Counted from the first letter of the stretch, positions 26,089 to 35,682 are shown. The stretch is 64,000 bases of DNA from JACMLD01 sp963705285 (GCA_963705285.1 OY970066.1:3906001-3970000), one strand, 5' to 3'. The notes: generated by a model not told the origin, from the letters alone. Program-made: numbers and translations.

Positions 26089-27138
26089 CTACTGTTCAAT
26101 GAATAATAACTTTGCCCCACCACCCAGTTCAATCTGGTCGCCATTTTTAAGCTCATGGCCTATTTCGGCAATGCCTACCCGTTCTATTTTATTATTTGCT
26201 TTGAAGATCTTAGTCTTGTTGCCGCTTTCGGGCAGGCCGCCTTTATCAGCATACAACAAAAACCGGTTGAAAACAGTACTAAATACAATCAATGCATGAT
26301 CCCTGCTTACATACACGTTTTGCTTGCCCCGGTGTTCGTCAAAACCAGGGTCTTCGCGGTTGAGAAACACAATGTCATTGGTATGCAGCTTACCGGATGC
26401 CAGCTGCGGCTGAAAACCCCTGCCAATGCAATAGGCTTTGTTAGAAGACGAATCTAACACATACTCATCACTGGCAGTTTGGCCGGTCAGCACGCGCAAG
26501 GTAGCCAGTACACGATGGTGGCCGGTATGCTGGTGCATAAACACGTCCAGCCCAAAATCACCTGCTTTAAAAATGCAATCAGGCAGGACGGTTACCAGTT
26601 CATAATTAAAACTCCAGTTATCAGTTAACTGTATAAAATTATTGCGGAGCTTTCTGTCCAGTTTTTCCGTGCGGAAGTAACCTGGTTTATCTGCATGCAA
26701 TGCAATGCGGGCTGTCTGCTGTGCGGCATTGTCTGGGCAAACAATGTATAAACGCAGCGCGCTGATGGCAATGCCCGATTCATCTATATACGGTTTCAAT
26801 GCATTTACGATAAAGCTGGTAATGGCCTCCCGTTTTTCAGCACTTTCCGGAAAAAAACTTTTTCTGGCGGATGGCTTGATGGCCGCTGGCTGTATGATTG
26901 GATCGGGTGCAGGCGCCAACGGTTCCGAACTGGCGTTATAAACAGGTTGATCCACTACCGTGTCAATTGTTTCCTGGGGTGTCGGCTGCTCCTTGGCATC
27001 CCTTGGTAAGTATTTTGAATGATCATCTGCCGGAGTTGGTGCAGCCATTACCGTGGGCTGTTGTACAACAGGGCGAACAACTTGCTCTTCTTCGCCCAGG
27101 CCAAACTTGTTTTTCAGTTTATCAAATACATTTTTCAT
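26089..27138 (-). CDS. FHA-domain protein, last gene of the kinase/RodA-PBP operon
   Basis: The 349-residue cytoplasmic protein has a charged N-terminal helix, a Pro/Gln-rich linker (about 20-95), a middle domain (about 98-215) and a C-terminal FHA domain. The FHA motifs are CIGRG (Gly239-Gly241), VSRDHA (277-282) and NGDQIELGG near the end, which together form the phosphothreonine-binding loops. It follows the RodA-PBP fusion gene by 11 nt. It probably binds phosphorylated partners of the Ser/Thr kinase encoded in the same operon, as FhaA-type proteins do in actinobacteria (inference). The middle domain is not recognised; a similar arrangement (unknown domain plus FHA) occurs in the first gene of this operon. 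Confidence 0.85.
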   Translation of the reverse strand: MKNVFDKLKNKFGLGEEEQVVRPVVQQPTVMAAPTPADDHSKYLPRDAKEQPTPQETIDTVVDQPVYNASSEPLAPAPDPIIQPAAIKPSARKSFFPESAEKREAITSFIVNALKPYIDESGIAISALRLYIVCPDNAAQQTARIALHADKPGYFRTEKLDRKLRNNFIQLTDNWSFNYELVTVLPDCIFKAGDFGLDVFMHQHTGHHRVLATLRVLTGQTASDEYVLDSSSNKAYCIGRGFQPQLASGKLHTNDIVFLNREDPGFDEHRGKQNVYVSRDHALIVFSTVFNRFLLYADKGGLPESGNKTKIFKANNKIERVGIAEIGHELKNGDQIELGGGAKLLFIEQ

Positions 27139-27149
27139 AACCCGTAATT

Positions 27150-30100
27150 TTAAAATGAACCGGTGTAACGTTTTTTTAACACCGGCATAATTTCATTGGC
27201 TATTTCTACGGCATTTGCCGAAGAACCGCTTTGTTCCACGCGTATGCATACCACGGTATGTGAGCTTTTATCAGGTGTGGGCGTAAAGAATACATACCAG
27301 CCATCGTAATAATCTTTTCCATTGATAATTCTTGCCGGTGTACCTGTTTTACCTGCCACTTTTATTTCCTTGTCTTTTATTTTTTCTTTTCCGGGCACAT
27401 TGGATTGTGCAATCATGAACTGCTTTATTTTACCTGCATACGAGCTGTCGCGCGCCAGCTGCACAGGTGTACCCGGCGCTGTTGCATTGCCGGCCACGTT
27501 GAGCGTATACCTCGGGGCTTGCATCGTGCCGCCGTTGGCAATGGCACCTGCCATCCGCGCCAATGCCACAGGTGTTGAAGTAAGTTGCCCCTGCCCCCAG
27601 GCAAGAAAGGAAAATTCGCCTTTATACCTGGTTTCTTTTCCATATAACGCAGGGTTGCTGTACAGTGCACGCCTTAGCGGAAATACAAACTGCTGCCAGT
27701 TGCTGCGGATCTTTTCTTTGCTTTCTTCATCCAGGAAAGGATCATAATTTTTTCCACCCCGGTAATTCACCCGCATGCCGGTGGATAGGTAGAGATCGGC
27801 CATTTCATTGTCAAGACTATAATCATTGGCAATGCGTATAAAAAAAATATTGCTGGATCGTACAATGGCCAGCTTCATATCTACAAAAGGTTCGTTTGCC
27901 GTAGTATAGGGCTCTTCTTCGCGACCGTTTTTGCGGATGATTTCATCATGGGTTATATCCCGGTATCTTACTGTATCCGCTTTATCGCCCAATTTATTAA
28001 ATGCCGCCATGGCCGTAAGTATTTTGATGGTTGAGCCGGGTTGGGTAGGGTAGGTCATGCCCAGGTCGCGTTCTGTAACGGTAGTGGTTAACCGCTGTAT
28101 CTCGCGCTCGGGCAATTGCATCAGTTCTGGCGATTTTGTGTTGGGGAGCGGATTAAGCGCAGATGCCAGTAAATCGCCACTGCCCGCATCCAGCACCACC
28201 ACTGAAATGCGCCGGTCTTTAAACTTTGATATGCCCAGGCTGCGCTGTATCTCGGTTTGTAAAGCCGCATCCACGGTTAATTGCACATCCCTGTTTTTGT
28301 TTCTTATTTTTAGTACTTCGCTGTTGTTACTGTCTGCGCCCTGCCGGAGGCCGGCAGCGAGTTCTGAATAATCGTAATAGGCAAGCTCAACATCTTTTTC
28401 AATGGCTTTTGTAAACCGGTCTGCACGAAATGAAGTAGTATGATAGGCTTTGCCCTGCGGATGGTTTTCAAATCCGCGTAGCTGCGCCAGGTAGGCGGCT
28501 TCTGCAAAAAAACCATTGCTTTGCCCCCAAAACAAACGGCTGTTGTAATCGCCCGTCCAGAAAAACATATTGTCTTCAAAAGGATAATAGCGCATCGTTC
28601 TTTTGCCCACCAGTCCGTTTAAACGGCGCGCATCAAGACCGGCAGTTACCAACGAGTCGAGGTGTTGTTTGACAGAAGCTGCATCGCTGGTGGCGAGCAA
28701 TAGGTGGTTGCGGTCGTAAATATTACCGGCACCCAGCAAACGCGTTAACTTTTCAATGCGCGGATTATAACTGTAAATGGGCAGGCCGTTGTTGTTAACT
28801 ACGCGGGCTTCTTTTACAATGTAGGATTTGCCATCTTTGACCTGTATAAAAAATAGCTGCACGCTTAGCATAATGATGCCCGTTAGAAAACCCACAATAC
28901 CGGTTACCAGCACGGGATCGTAGTGTTTGCGGATATATTCTTTTTGTGTTTCCACACCCGGTCTGGCCGAAACCGCTGCTACAATACCAATGGCGGCCAG
29001 GTTAAAGATCATCGATACCTTGCCGTAACTGAGAAAGGGTACGGCAACACCTGTGAGTGGCAATAACCCGGTAGAACCGCACGCGATCAATAAAAACTGG
29101 ATGGCAGTAGCAATGGCAATGCCTGCACAGAGGTAGAAAGTAAATGGCTGACCCGATCTTCTTGCGTGAAGGAAACTGCGATGGATTAAAATAAAAAACA
29201 GCATAAAAATGGCGGTGAGTCCCAGCCATCCTGCTTCTTCACCGGTGCTGGCGAGTATCATATCTGTATGCGCGGCGGGCATGGTGCCAGGGTAACCTTT
29301 TCCAAAACCCTGGCCAGACAATCCGCCGGATGAGAGCGTCCAGTAACCATGCGCCAGCTGGTCGCCGCCATACACATCATTGTTCCACTGGTTGAGCCAT
29401 ATGCTTTTTCTGTCAGCCAGTCGTTCGCCTACGCCAGGTAACCTATCGCCAAAAGTAAATGCGGCAATAATAATCACCATAATCACAGGCGCCTCTGCCA
29501 ATGCAGCCAGCCAGCCATACCATTTGGATGAACGCACATTGCCCTGCCAAATCATCACCACAATTGCGTATAAAAAAACGGTGAATGTGGCTACCCAGTC
29601 TGGCGTAAGCCACAACAATATGCCGTACAGAAAACCAACAGACAATGTCAGCAGCAGATTGCCGCGCGCAATGCTATAGAAAATAAGAAAGGTGAAACAA
29701 ACAATCAAAGCCGGCCCCATATCGCCCATCAGCAGGTACAACAATAAAATAGCACCCGCTGCGATCATAACGGTAATGCTTACCAGAAAACGCCAGCGTA
29801 TATCAGACATGTTCCTGATTTTTTCTTCATTCGCCGCAAAAAATGCAGCAAAGAAAATCAACAACAGGTACTTGGTAATCTCACTGGGCTGAAAAGAAAT
29901 ACCGCCCAGCCGCAGGTTTACTTTTACACCACTGCCTTCAGGGCCGGTGCCCGCCGCCAGCGTTAGCAGTGCCAGTAATAATGCCAGTGTGAACCATGTC
30001 CATCCTTTTAGGTGATAGTGGTTTTTAGTTTTAAAATTGTACAGCGCATCAAACCACCAGCTGGAGTATAGTTTGCCGATGTTTACCTGCGATAATAAAA

Positions 30101-31196
30101 GGAAGCAAACCAGTCCTGCCAGCACACCCTGGAAAGTTTGGCCCGCGTAAAACGTATCCTGCAGCGGTTGTTGAATGCCCAGTAATACTAGTATCGATAC
30201 GCCGCTCAGCAACATAATAACGGGTAGGAGATAAGGGTCAGGGTGAAATTTTCTTATCACCCAGACCAGCTGTACTATCCAGCAGGCGGCAACAAAACCT
30301 GTAGCAATTAGCCAAAAGTTGAAAATAAACTGCTCTGGTGTGCGTACGGTAATTACATTATCAGCCTTTAACTGGCCATATGCAATATTGCCAAATAAAC
30401 GCACCTGGTGGGGGCGCGCTGTAAACTCAAACCCGGCATCGCTTTTTAAACGCGCTGTACCTTGGCGTACCCCAAATTCATAACCCGGTTTTAAGGGCAA
30501 TACACTGTAGCCCGAATCTGTTTCCAAACCGGTAAAACTGAATTTGCCGGCTGCATCTGTTCTTGCGTAATGATCTATTAACTCTACTGAATCTTCTTCT
30601 TTTGGCGTTGCATGCATACGGAGTTGTACCAGTGCTGCAGCCATGGGCAAGCCGGCTACCATTACTTTTCCGGTGATACGTAATTTACCTTTACCAGCGG
30701 CAACTACTGAAGGATAAACCGCCGGCGCGGTAAGTTCGGTTGCGTACAGCAACGAATCAAAGCCGAGCCGTTGCCTTGAAGCAACTAAACGGTTTTGAAA
30801 ATCCTCACCGCCAATACGGCTAACCCAGGGCATTGGCGCAGTAATAGAAAAATTCTTTTTGTTAAGGGCGCCCAGGTTTTCCAGTTGTTCTGCTGCGGCC
30901 ACCTTACCGGGCAGCGAATCTGCAATCAATTTTATATCTGCTTCATCATGGTAATAATTGCCATTCTGTAAAATAGCGCGGAGTGCATTTGTATTAAAAC
31001 CGGGCACCAGGTTAATGGCTTGCCCGGTAGTATAATTGTTTCTGGCCCTCTTCAGTTGCGGCTGCAGGTTGCTGTATAAACCAGCGAACAACAACAACAA
31101 AACAGCGCTGCTCAAAAAAAGAAAAAAGCTGCTCTCTTTGTATGATCCGGTTTGTATTTTCATTTGCTTGTATAAAAGATCCTGTTGATGATTCAA
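27150..31196 (-). CDS. RodA/FtsW-type glycosyltransferase fused to a class B penicillin-binding protein
   Basis: This 1348-residue membrane protein holds both peptidoglycan activities. After one membrane helix (about 23-43), an exported region of about 250 residues includes a carboxypeptidase-regulatory-like beta-sandwich (about 172-262). A SEDS region (about 290-785) follows with GDMGPALIV, TGEEAGWLG and Thr709-Gly-Leu-Leu-Pro to PFLSYG. A further helix leads to a PBP2-like dimerisation region (about 815-980) and a transpeptidase domain with Ser1055-x-x-Lys1058, Ser1114-Ser-Asn1116 and Lys1283-Thr-Gly. It should polymerise and cross-link glycan strands. ATG at 31163 is an alternative start. 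RodA and PBP2 are normally separate proteins. Confidence 0.9.
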   Translation of the reverse strand: MNHQQDLLYKQMKIQTGSYKESSFFLFLSSAVLLLLFAGLYSNLQPQLKRARNNYTTGQAINLVPGFNTNALRAILQNGNYYHDEADIKLIADSLPGKVAAAEQLENLGALNKKNFSITAPMPWVSRIGGEDFQNRLVASRQRLGFDSLLYATELTAPAVYPSVVAAGKGKLRITGKVMVAGLPMAAALVQLRMHATPKEEDSVELIDHYARTDAAGKFSFTGLETDSGYSVLPLKPGYEFGVRQGTARLKSDAGFEFTARPHQVRLFGNIAYGQLKADNVITVRTPEQFIFNFWLIATGFVAACWIVQLVWVIRKFHPDPYLLPVIMLLSGVSILVLLGIQQPLQDTFYAGQTFQGVLAGLVCFLLLSQVNIGKLYSSWWFDALYNFKTKNHYHLKGWTWFTLALLLALLTLAAGTGPEGSGVKVNLRLGGISFQPSEITKYLLLIFFAAFFAANEEKIRNMSDIRWRFLVSITVMIAAGAILLLYLLMGDMGPALIVCFTFLIFYSIARGNLLLTLSVGFLYGILLWLTPDWVATFTVFLYAIVVMIWQGNVRSSKWYGWLAALAEAPVIMVIIIAAFTFGDRLPGVGERLADRKSIWLNQWNNDVYGGDQLAHGYWTLSSGGLSGQGFGKGYPGTMPAAHTDMILASTGEEAGWLGLTAIFMLFFILIHRSFLHARRSGQPFTFYLCAGIAIATAIQFLLIACGSTGLLPLTGVAVPFLSYGKVSMIFNLAAIGIVAAVSARPGVETQKEYIRKHYDPVLVTGIVGFLTGIIMLSVQLFFIQVKDGKSYIVKEARVVNNNGLPIYSYNPRIEKLTRLLGAGNIYDRNHLLLATSDAASVKQHLDSLVTAGLDARRLNGLVGKRTMRYYPFEDNMFFWTGDYNSRLFWGQSNGFFAEAAYLAQLRGFENHPQGKAYHTTSFRADRFTKAIEKDVELAYYDYSELAAGLRQGADSNNSEVLKIRNKNRDVQLTVDAALQTEIQRSLGISKFKDRRISVVVLDAGSGDLLASALNPLPNTKSPELMQLPEREIQRLTTTVTERDLGMTYPTQPGSTIKILTAMAAFNKLGDKADTVRYRDITHDEIIRKNGREEEPYTTANEPFVDMKLAIVRSSNIFFIRIANDYSLDNEMADLYLSTGMRVNYRGGKNYDPFLDEESKEKIRSNWQQFVFPLRRALYSNPALYGKETRYKGEFSFLAWGQGQLTSTPVALARMAGAIANGGTMQAPRYTLNVAGNATAPGTPVQLARDSSYAGKIKQFMIAQSNVPGKEKIKDKEIKVAGKTGTPARIINGKDYYDGWYVFFTPTPDKSSHTVVCIRVEQSGSSANAVEIANEIMPVLKKRYTGSF

Positions 31197-31241
31197 TTAC
31201 ACGGGCGGTATCACCTGCGGTGTCAGCCGCTATCATTGCTG

Positions 31242-33038
31242 CTATTCTTTTCTTCCTGCACTAAAAGTGTTGGTCACCAACGGTTCTCCGCGCATGGTAA
31301 AATCATCAAATGCCACCGTTTGTTTTCCGCTCACGTACAATCCATAGTACTTTCCAATTTCCGGCTCAGATTCAAAATTGTCCACCTCATTTGAATTGAT
31401 AAAAAAATGCAGCTGGCTGTTATTCTTTATAATGCTGAGGTTATTCGCTGTATCATTCTGGTAGATTACGGCCGATGTTTTCCAGTCGGTGAGTTTATGG
31501 AATTCGTTATTGTCATAATACCCAATGAGGTAATTTCCGTTGGCCGAAATATAAAAACGGTAATTGCCGCACACCATGCCAAATGCATTATTGGTCACCC
31601 CACTGATCCACGATGCTGCCACGGAAACAAAAAAGTCGAGGGTGTCGTTGAGGTTAAATGCCTGAACCGAAACGCAGGCTTCGTCATTGTTAAGGCCTTC
31701 TACTACAAACCTTCCGTCCTGGGTGCTCATTGTTGCATTGGCATAATCAGCCAACGGCCAGTTATTGGCGTTGTCATTAAACGGATCGGTAAAATACCCT
31801 TCCGCCAGGCTGGTAGCGGGTTCTTTAAAAACTGGTAAAGCGGCGGCATGCATGCGGTTGCCGGCAGGTTTTTTGGCCGATCCGCTGGTAAAGAGCGTAG
31901 CTGAGCCCTGCAGCAGTGTATCTGTTGTAGTAGCGCGGTTATCTGGCGTACTGCTGGCTGGGGATGCCGGTTCATGCCGGCGGTTACTACTTGTTTGAAT
32001 GCCTGTAAATATCAGCAACCCAGCAAAAAACAATACCACGGTTAACGGAACAAAAAAAGAATTAGCCACCGCAGGTTTTCTACCGGTAATGGATAGTGTT
32101 TTTCCGTGCTGTACCGGCATGGGCATCGTATGTTGCGTATTTGCGAACAAAGGTGCACCGGATAATGGAGCTATTGCGGGCTGCGCAAAACCCTCAGCGG
32201 CTTCCAGGTCGGCCGTTTTCAGCAAACGCTTTAGCTGTATCGGGTCATTAATTCGGGCAACCGGTTTCTTGGCCAACAGGCCGGTTATAAGTGCCTGCAG
32301 GCTTTGCGGTAATATTTTTTTATGGGCCGGCTGTAAATCTGGCGGAGCAGTATTCATTACCTGTGTGATGAGGGTATGCATACGGCCTTCTACCAATTGA
32401 AAAGGCGGCGTGCCTGCAAGACATTCGTACAATACTACACCCAGCGAGTAGTAATCGGTAGCAGAACCAATGTTTTTGGGATCATCAAACTGTTCAGGTG
32501 ATGCATATTCATACGTCATCATCACATGGCCGGTAAGTGTAGCCTGCTGTTCGCGCACCTTCGCCACACCAAAATCTGTGAGCAAAAAATGCAGCTCGCC
32601 GTTCTGCAGCGTACGGTACATAATATTCTCTGGCTTCACATCGCGGTGGATTACGCCTTTTTCATGAATGGCTTTAAATGCTTCCGCCATTTGTAACCCA
32701 AGACGGATGGTCGTGGCCACATCCGCAGTACCGTGTGTTTTTAACAAGCTCCGCAAATCGCCGCCTTCCACAAATTCCATGACCAGGTAGGGTAGTGGTG
32801 CGTCCAGCTGCACATCTATGATCTTTACAACATACGGATTTTGTATAGACGTCATTATTTCCGACTCGCGCTGAAAACGGCGCAGCGTATCTGAATCCGT
32901 ATTTAAATGAAAATGTTTGATGGCCACAATTTCGCCGGTAATATGGTTGCGGGCCTTCAGCACTCGGGCATTGCTGACGGCCAGTTCTCCCAATATTTCA
33001 TAACCCGGGAAATGATGATTAAAGTTTGCAGTGGCCAT
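31242..33038 (-). CDS. Membrane Ser/Thr protein kinase with LamG-like extracytoplasmic domain
   Basis: The 598-residue protein begins with a Hanks-type kinase domain (about 10-275) with Lys41 in VAIKHF, HRDVKPEN (Asp133), DFGVAK (Asp155) and YEYASPEQF. A low-complexity juxtamembrane stretch leads to one membrane helix (about 328-346). The extracytoplasmic part (about 350-598) ends in a beta-rich domain from FTDPFNDNANNWPL to VAFDDFTMRGE, typical of concanavalin/LamG-like sandwiches. This differs from the PASTA repeats of PknB. The topology matches a receptor kinase that senses a cell-wall or sugar ligand and phosphorylates cytoplasmic partners. It sits 14 nt after the PP2C phosphatase gene and 45 nt before the RodA-PBP gene. 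Confidence 0.9.
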   Translation of the reverse strand: MATANFNHHFPGYEILGELAVSNARVLKARNHITGEIVAIKHFHLNTDSDTLRRFQRESEIMTSIQNPYVVKIIDVQLDAPLPYLVMEFVEGGDLRSLLKTHGTADVATTIRLGLQMAEAFKAIHEKGVIHRDVKPENIMYRTLQNGELHFLLTDFGVAKVREQQATLTGHVMMTYEYASPEQFDDPKNIGSATDYYSLGVVLYECLAGTPPFQLVEGRMHTLITQVMNTAPPDLQPAHKKILPQSLQALITGLLAKKPVARINDPIQLKRLLKTADLEAAEGFAQPAIAPLSGAPLFANTQHTMPMPVQHGKTLSITGRKPAVANSFFVPLTVVLFFAGLLIFTGIQTSSNRRHEPASPASSTPDNRATTTDTLLQGSATLFTSGSAKKPAGNRMHAAALPVFKEPATSLAEGYFTDPFNDNANNWPLADYANATMSTQDGRFVVEGLNNDEACVSVQAFNLNDTLDFFVSVAASWISGVTNNAFGMVCGNYRFYISANGNYLIGYYDNNEFHKLTDWKTSAVIYQNDTANNLSIIKNNSQLHFFINSNEVDNFESEPEIGKYYGLYVSGKQTVAFDDFTMRGEPLVTNTFSAGRKE

Positions 33039-33052
33039 TTTAAAATTGTCCT

Positions 33053-34444
33053 TTAAAATTTTAATATTGTGGGGTGGATACTGTCTTTTTTGAAATCGTA
33101 ATACAGGGGGTATCGGACATTTTGAAACACTACATTCTCCAGTTTCAGGTATACGGGTGTTTTTAATCTAATGCCAACTTTAAAATCTTTAAACACTTTG
33201 TTTCTGATAGTAAGTGTATCGTTGCTAAACAGCGCGCTGTCTGCGCGTGTAATTTCCAACGCAGTTGAATCGCTGCGGCGTAAGGGTTGATATAATTCAA
33301 ACAATATCTGCGCGGTATCCGGGTGAGCCTGCAGCATAGCAGTAAGCCGTAAGGAACTTTTTAGGCGAACCGGAACAATGGCAGGTTCTGGTTTTACGCC
33401 CGTACCGGCTGGCATTGTCCGCAATGTATCTGCATTATTGTTTTGTGCAGTATCTGGCAGCAACAGGCTGGTATTGGCGGCAATGGTATTTTTTGCAACT
33501 GGTGTAACCTTTTTTTTAGTGAGCCATACCACACCAGCCGTCGCCAGAAAAATAATTACCAGCAACAGCGACATGCTGTTTTTCTGCGTGTTAACAGTTT
33601 TTGCAGGTGTTGCCATTTCGTTTACTGCTGGTACTGCAGCGGGTTGCAATGAAGCGGCAGGTGTTTTCTTTCTTACAACATCGGCAGCTGCAGGCATGTT
33701 ATTTTTAGCCAGTACCACGGTAATATTGTCTTTACCACCCATTTCATTGGCGGCGGCCACCAGTTGTTTTATTTTTTTTTCGGTTGTTACACCGAGTTGC
33801 AGCGCGGCGGTAATCTGGCTGGCGGAGATCATATCAGACAGCCCGTCGCTGCAAAGCAACAACGTATCGCCCTGACGGAAATCGTTTTCACCATATTCAA
33901 GAAATGCTTCGTCGTCAATACGATGGTGTGCAGAACCCAATTCGCGCAATATAATATTGCGTTGCGGGTGGTTCATGGCTTCCTGCTCTGACAATTCGCC
34001 GGCATCTTCGCGTACGCCTACCAGTGAGTGATCTTTAGTTATTTTCACCAGCCCGCTTTTGTTGTATTTATACAGCCTGGTATCGCCCACATGTACAAAG
34101 TAGTATTTGCCTTTGGCAGCATCTGTTACCACCACTGTTAGTACGCAACACATTTCTGCAAACCCGCTGGCTTTTTTTCTTTCATCTTCAATTTGGTTAT
34201 TCGCAAAAACCACCGCTTCGCGCAGCATGGTCAGTGTGTCGCCTTTAGGCGTCTTCATATAACTACGGATGCTGGCCCGCGCAATGGCGGCCGCTTTTTC
34301 ACCGCCTGCATAACCGCCTACCCCGTCAATGACAGCCAGCAGGGCCATGCTGTCAGACCATAAACGTTCGCAGATAAACGCGTCCTGGTTATCGGTGCGT
34401 TGTCTGCCAGTGTCTGTATGTCCGGCTATTTCAATCATTTTCAT
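33053..34444 (-). CDS. Membrane-anchored PP2C-type Ser/Thr phosphatase
   Basis: The 463-residue protein has a PP2C domain (about 1-247) with RQRTDNQDAF, VIDGVGGYAGGEKA, VHVGDTRLY, LCSDGLSDM and GGKDNITVV, giving the metal-binding aspartates. A Pro/Ala linker, one membrane helix (about 291-309) and an exported C-terminal region of about 150 residues follow; the last part is beta-rich and unrecognised. It probably removes phosphates added by the neighbouring kinase, as PstP does beside PknB. Its ATG directly follows the stop of the preceding micropeptide (TAAATG). Confidence 0.9.
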   Translation of the reverse strand: MKMIEIAGHTDTGRQRTDNQDAFICERLWSDSMALLAVIDGVGGYAGGEKAAAIARASIRSYMKTPKGDTLTMLREAVVFANNQIEDERKKASGFAEMCCVLTVVVTDAAKGKYYFVHVGDTRLYKYNKSGLVKITKDHSLVGVREDAGELSEQEAMNHPQRNIILRELGSAHHRIDDEAFLEYGENDFRQGDTLLLCSDGLSDMISASQITAALQLGVTTEKKIKQLVAAANEMGGKDNITVVLAKNNMPAAADVVRKKTPAASLQPAAVPAVNEMATPAKTVNTQKNSMSLLLVIIFLATAGVVWLTKKKVTPVAKNTIAANTSLLLPDTAQNNNADTLRTMPAGTGVKPEPAIVPVRLKSSLRLTAMLQAHPDTAQILFELYQPLRRSDSTALEITRADSALFSNDTLTIRNKVFKDFKVGIRLKTPVYLKLENVVFQNVRYPLYYDFKKDSIHPTILKF

Positions 34445-34525
34445 TTATCGCGGAAGTTTTCTGAAATGGCGGAAGAGTAGAAATAATACAAGTGCAAAAA
34501 ATAACAAGGGACCTACCTGTATCAT
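34445..34525 (-). CDS. 26-residue single-pass membrane micropeptide
   Basis: An ATG at 34525-34523 overlaps the stop of the upstream FHA gene in an ATGA arrangement. The frame runs 26 codons and ends with TAA at 34447-34445, directly before the ATG of the PP2C gene (TAAATG). The predicted peptide has a short start MIQVGP, a hydrophobic run LLFFALVLFLLF long enough to insert in a membrane, and a basic tail RHFRKLPR. It would place the basic end in the cytoplasm. The perfect fit at both junctions, filling a gap otherwise unexplained in a tight operon, argues for a real gene. It is below the usual annotation cut-off. Function unknown; a small regulator or adaptor of the kinase/RodA-PBP complex is possible. 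Confidence 0.6.
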   Translation of the reverse strand: MIQVGPLLFFALVLFLLFRHFRKLPR

Positions 34526-35481
34526 ATAGAAATGGTGTTTTTAAATTTAAGCGTTACCATACTGCTGAGTAAAACCTGCGCAGCATCCTGCAGGTCTTGC
34601 CATTGCGGACTGGCGGGTTCGCTGCGGGGAATGATCTTTTCATTAACCCTTGTTTCGTTACCGCTGAAAGATGCAATCTGGAATTTTTGAGATGAATCGT
34701 TGAACCTGATGCGTGCGTGCGGGTTTGAGACATAGCTGGAGTCTATCAGCAAATAATTGGGATAGCCCTGGTTGCCGGGTTCTTTGCGGGCTATTACAAT
34801 TTCCTTGTCTTTCATGGTATAGGTTTCCTGCAGGTTTTTATCGGCCATATAAAATTCAATGGTGGCGATACCGCTGCCGGCAGATGACAATGCAGCACCC
34901 CCTACCTGCAGATCACTATTGAATTTAACCGAGAATGTTCCGTTTTGTAAAAAATTGATATGACGGAGCGATTGCAGGTCGATGTCCATTTTGTCGTACA
35001 CGTTGGTCTTCTTCGACTTCATGGTTACCTTGGTGGTAGCATTCTTCACTGGTTCGTGGCTGCCATTGCTTTCTTTAAATCCGGTGAGCATGCCTATCAC
35101 TTTTATATCATTCACGCCAAGGCTTTCATGATTGAATTCTGTACCGGGGCCAAACCTGAAATGCCAGGCCGATGAAACCGGTGAGATATCTTCATACCCT
35201 TTCTTTAATTGCGCCAGGCGGCGATAAAAGATTTTAACAGCTTCCTTAACAATAATGGGTAATGATGCTACCCGGGATTCATACACATCCGGGTGCAACA
35301 CAATAATAAAATGTGTATTGAACAAAAGGCTGCTGCCTACCGATTCATGACGGCATGAATCTTCAAAGCACGAAAGCAGTTCCTGCAGTATGGTATTGTT
35401 GGTAATGGAAGAAGGCTTATCTGGAAGCGGAACAAAGAAGTTGGCGAACCGGGTTAAAAAACCTTGATCTTTCTTTTTCAT
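34522..35481 (-). CDS. FHA-domain protein, first gene of the kinase/RodA-PBP operon
   Basis: The 319-residue cytoplasmic protein has an N-terminal region (about 1-205) of unknown type with FNTHFIIVLHPDVYE and PIIVKEAVKIFYRRLAQL. A C-terminal FHA-like domain (about 215-317) carries IVIARKE, SSYVSNPHARIRF and VNEKIIP, matching the GR-xxS-N-H pattern loosely. Its stop overlaps the start of the micropeptide (ATGA), so translation is coupled. A position at the head of a kinase/phosphatase operon resembles FhaA/FhaB placement in actinobacteria. Partners cannot be named from sequence. Confidence 0.8.
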   Translation of the reverse strand: MKKKDQGFLTRFANFFVPLPDKPSSITNNTILQELLSCFEDSCRHESVGSSLLFNTHFIIVLHPDVYESRVASLPIIVKEAVKIFYRRLAQLKKGYEDISPVSSAWHFRFGPGTEFNHESLGVNDIKVIGMLTGFKESNGSHEPVKNATTKVTMKSKKTNVYDKMDIDLQSLRHINFLQNGTFSVKFNSDLQVGGAALSSAGSGIATIEFYMADKNLQETYTMKDKEIVIARKEPGNQGYPNYLLIDSSYVSNPHARIRFNDSSQKFQIASFSGNETRVNEKIIPRSEPASPQWQDLQDAAQVLLSSMVTLKFKNTISI

Positions 35482-35682
35482 GTTGAAAGCTGTTACAGTT
35501 TGAGTGATACAACGATGATTTGTCTCTCAGCAATGCAAAAGTCTCAATGAAAGTATTGTTAAAACTTTCATTTTGTTTCCTGTAAGCAGCGATGTTTTGG
35601 GTGAAAATGTTTGCTAATTAAATGTATAGCAAAATAAGAATTGCAGACCTGTGCAGATAGTTAATGTTCTTATAAAGAATGA

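Noticed and set aside
26089..35481. Type VI secretion regulation module (PpkA/PppA/Fha)
   Set aside because: No Tss structural genes are present; the neighbour is a cell-wall synthase.
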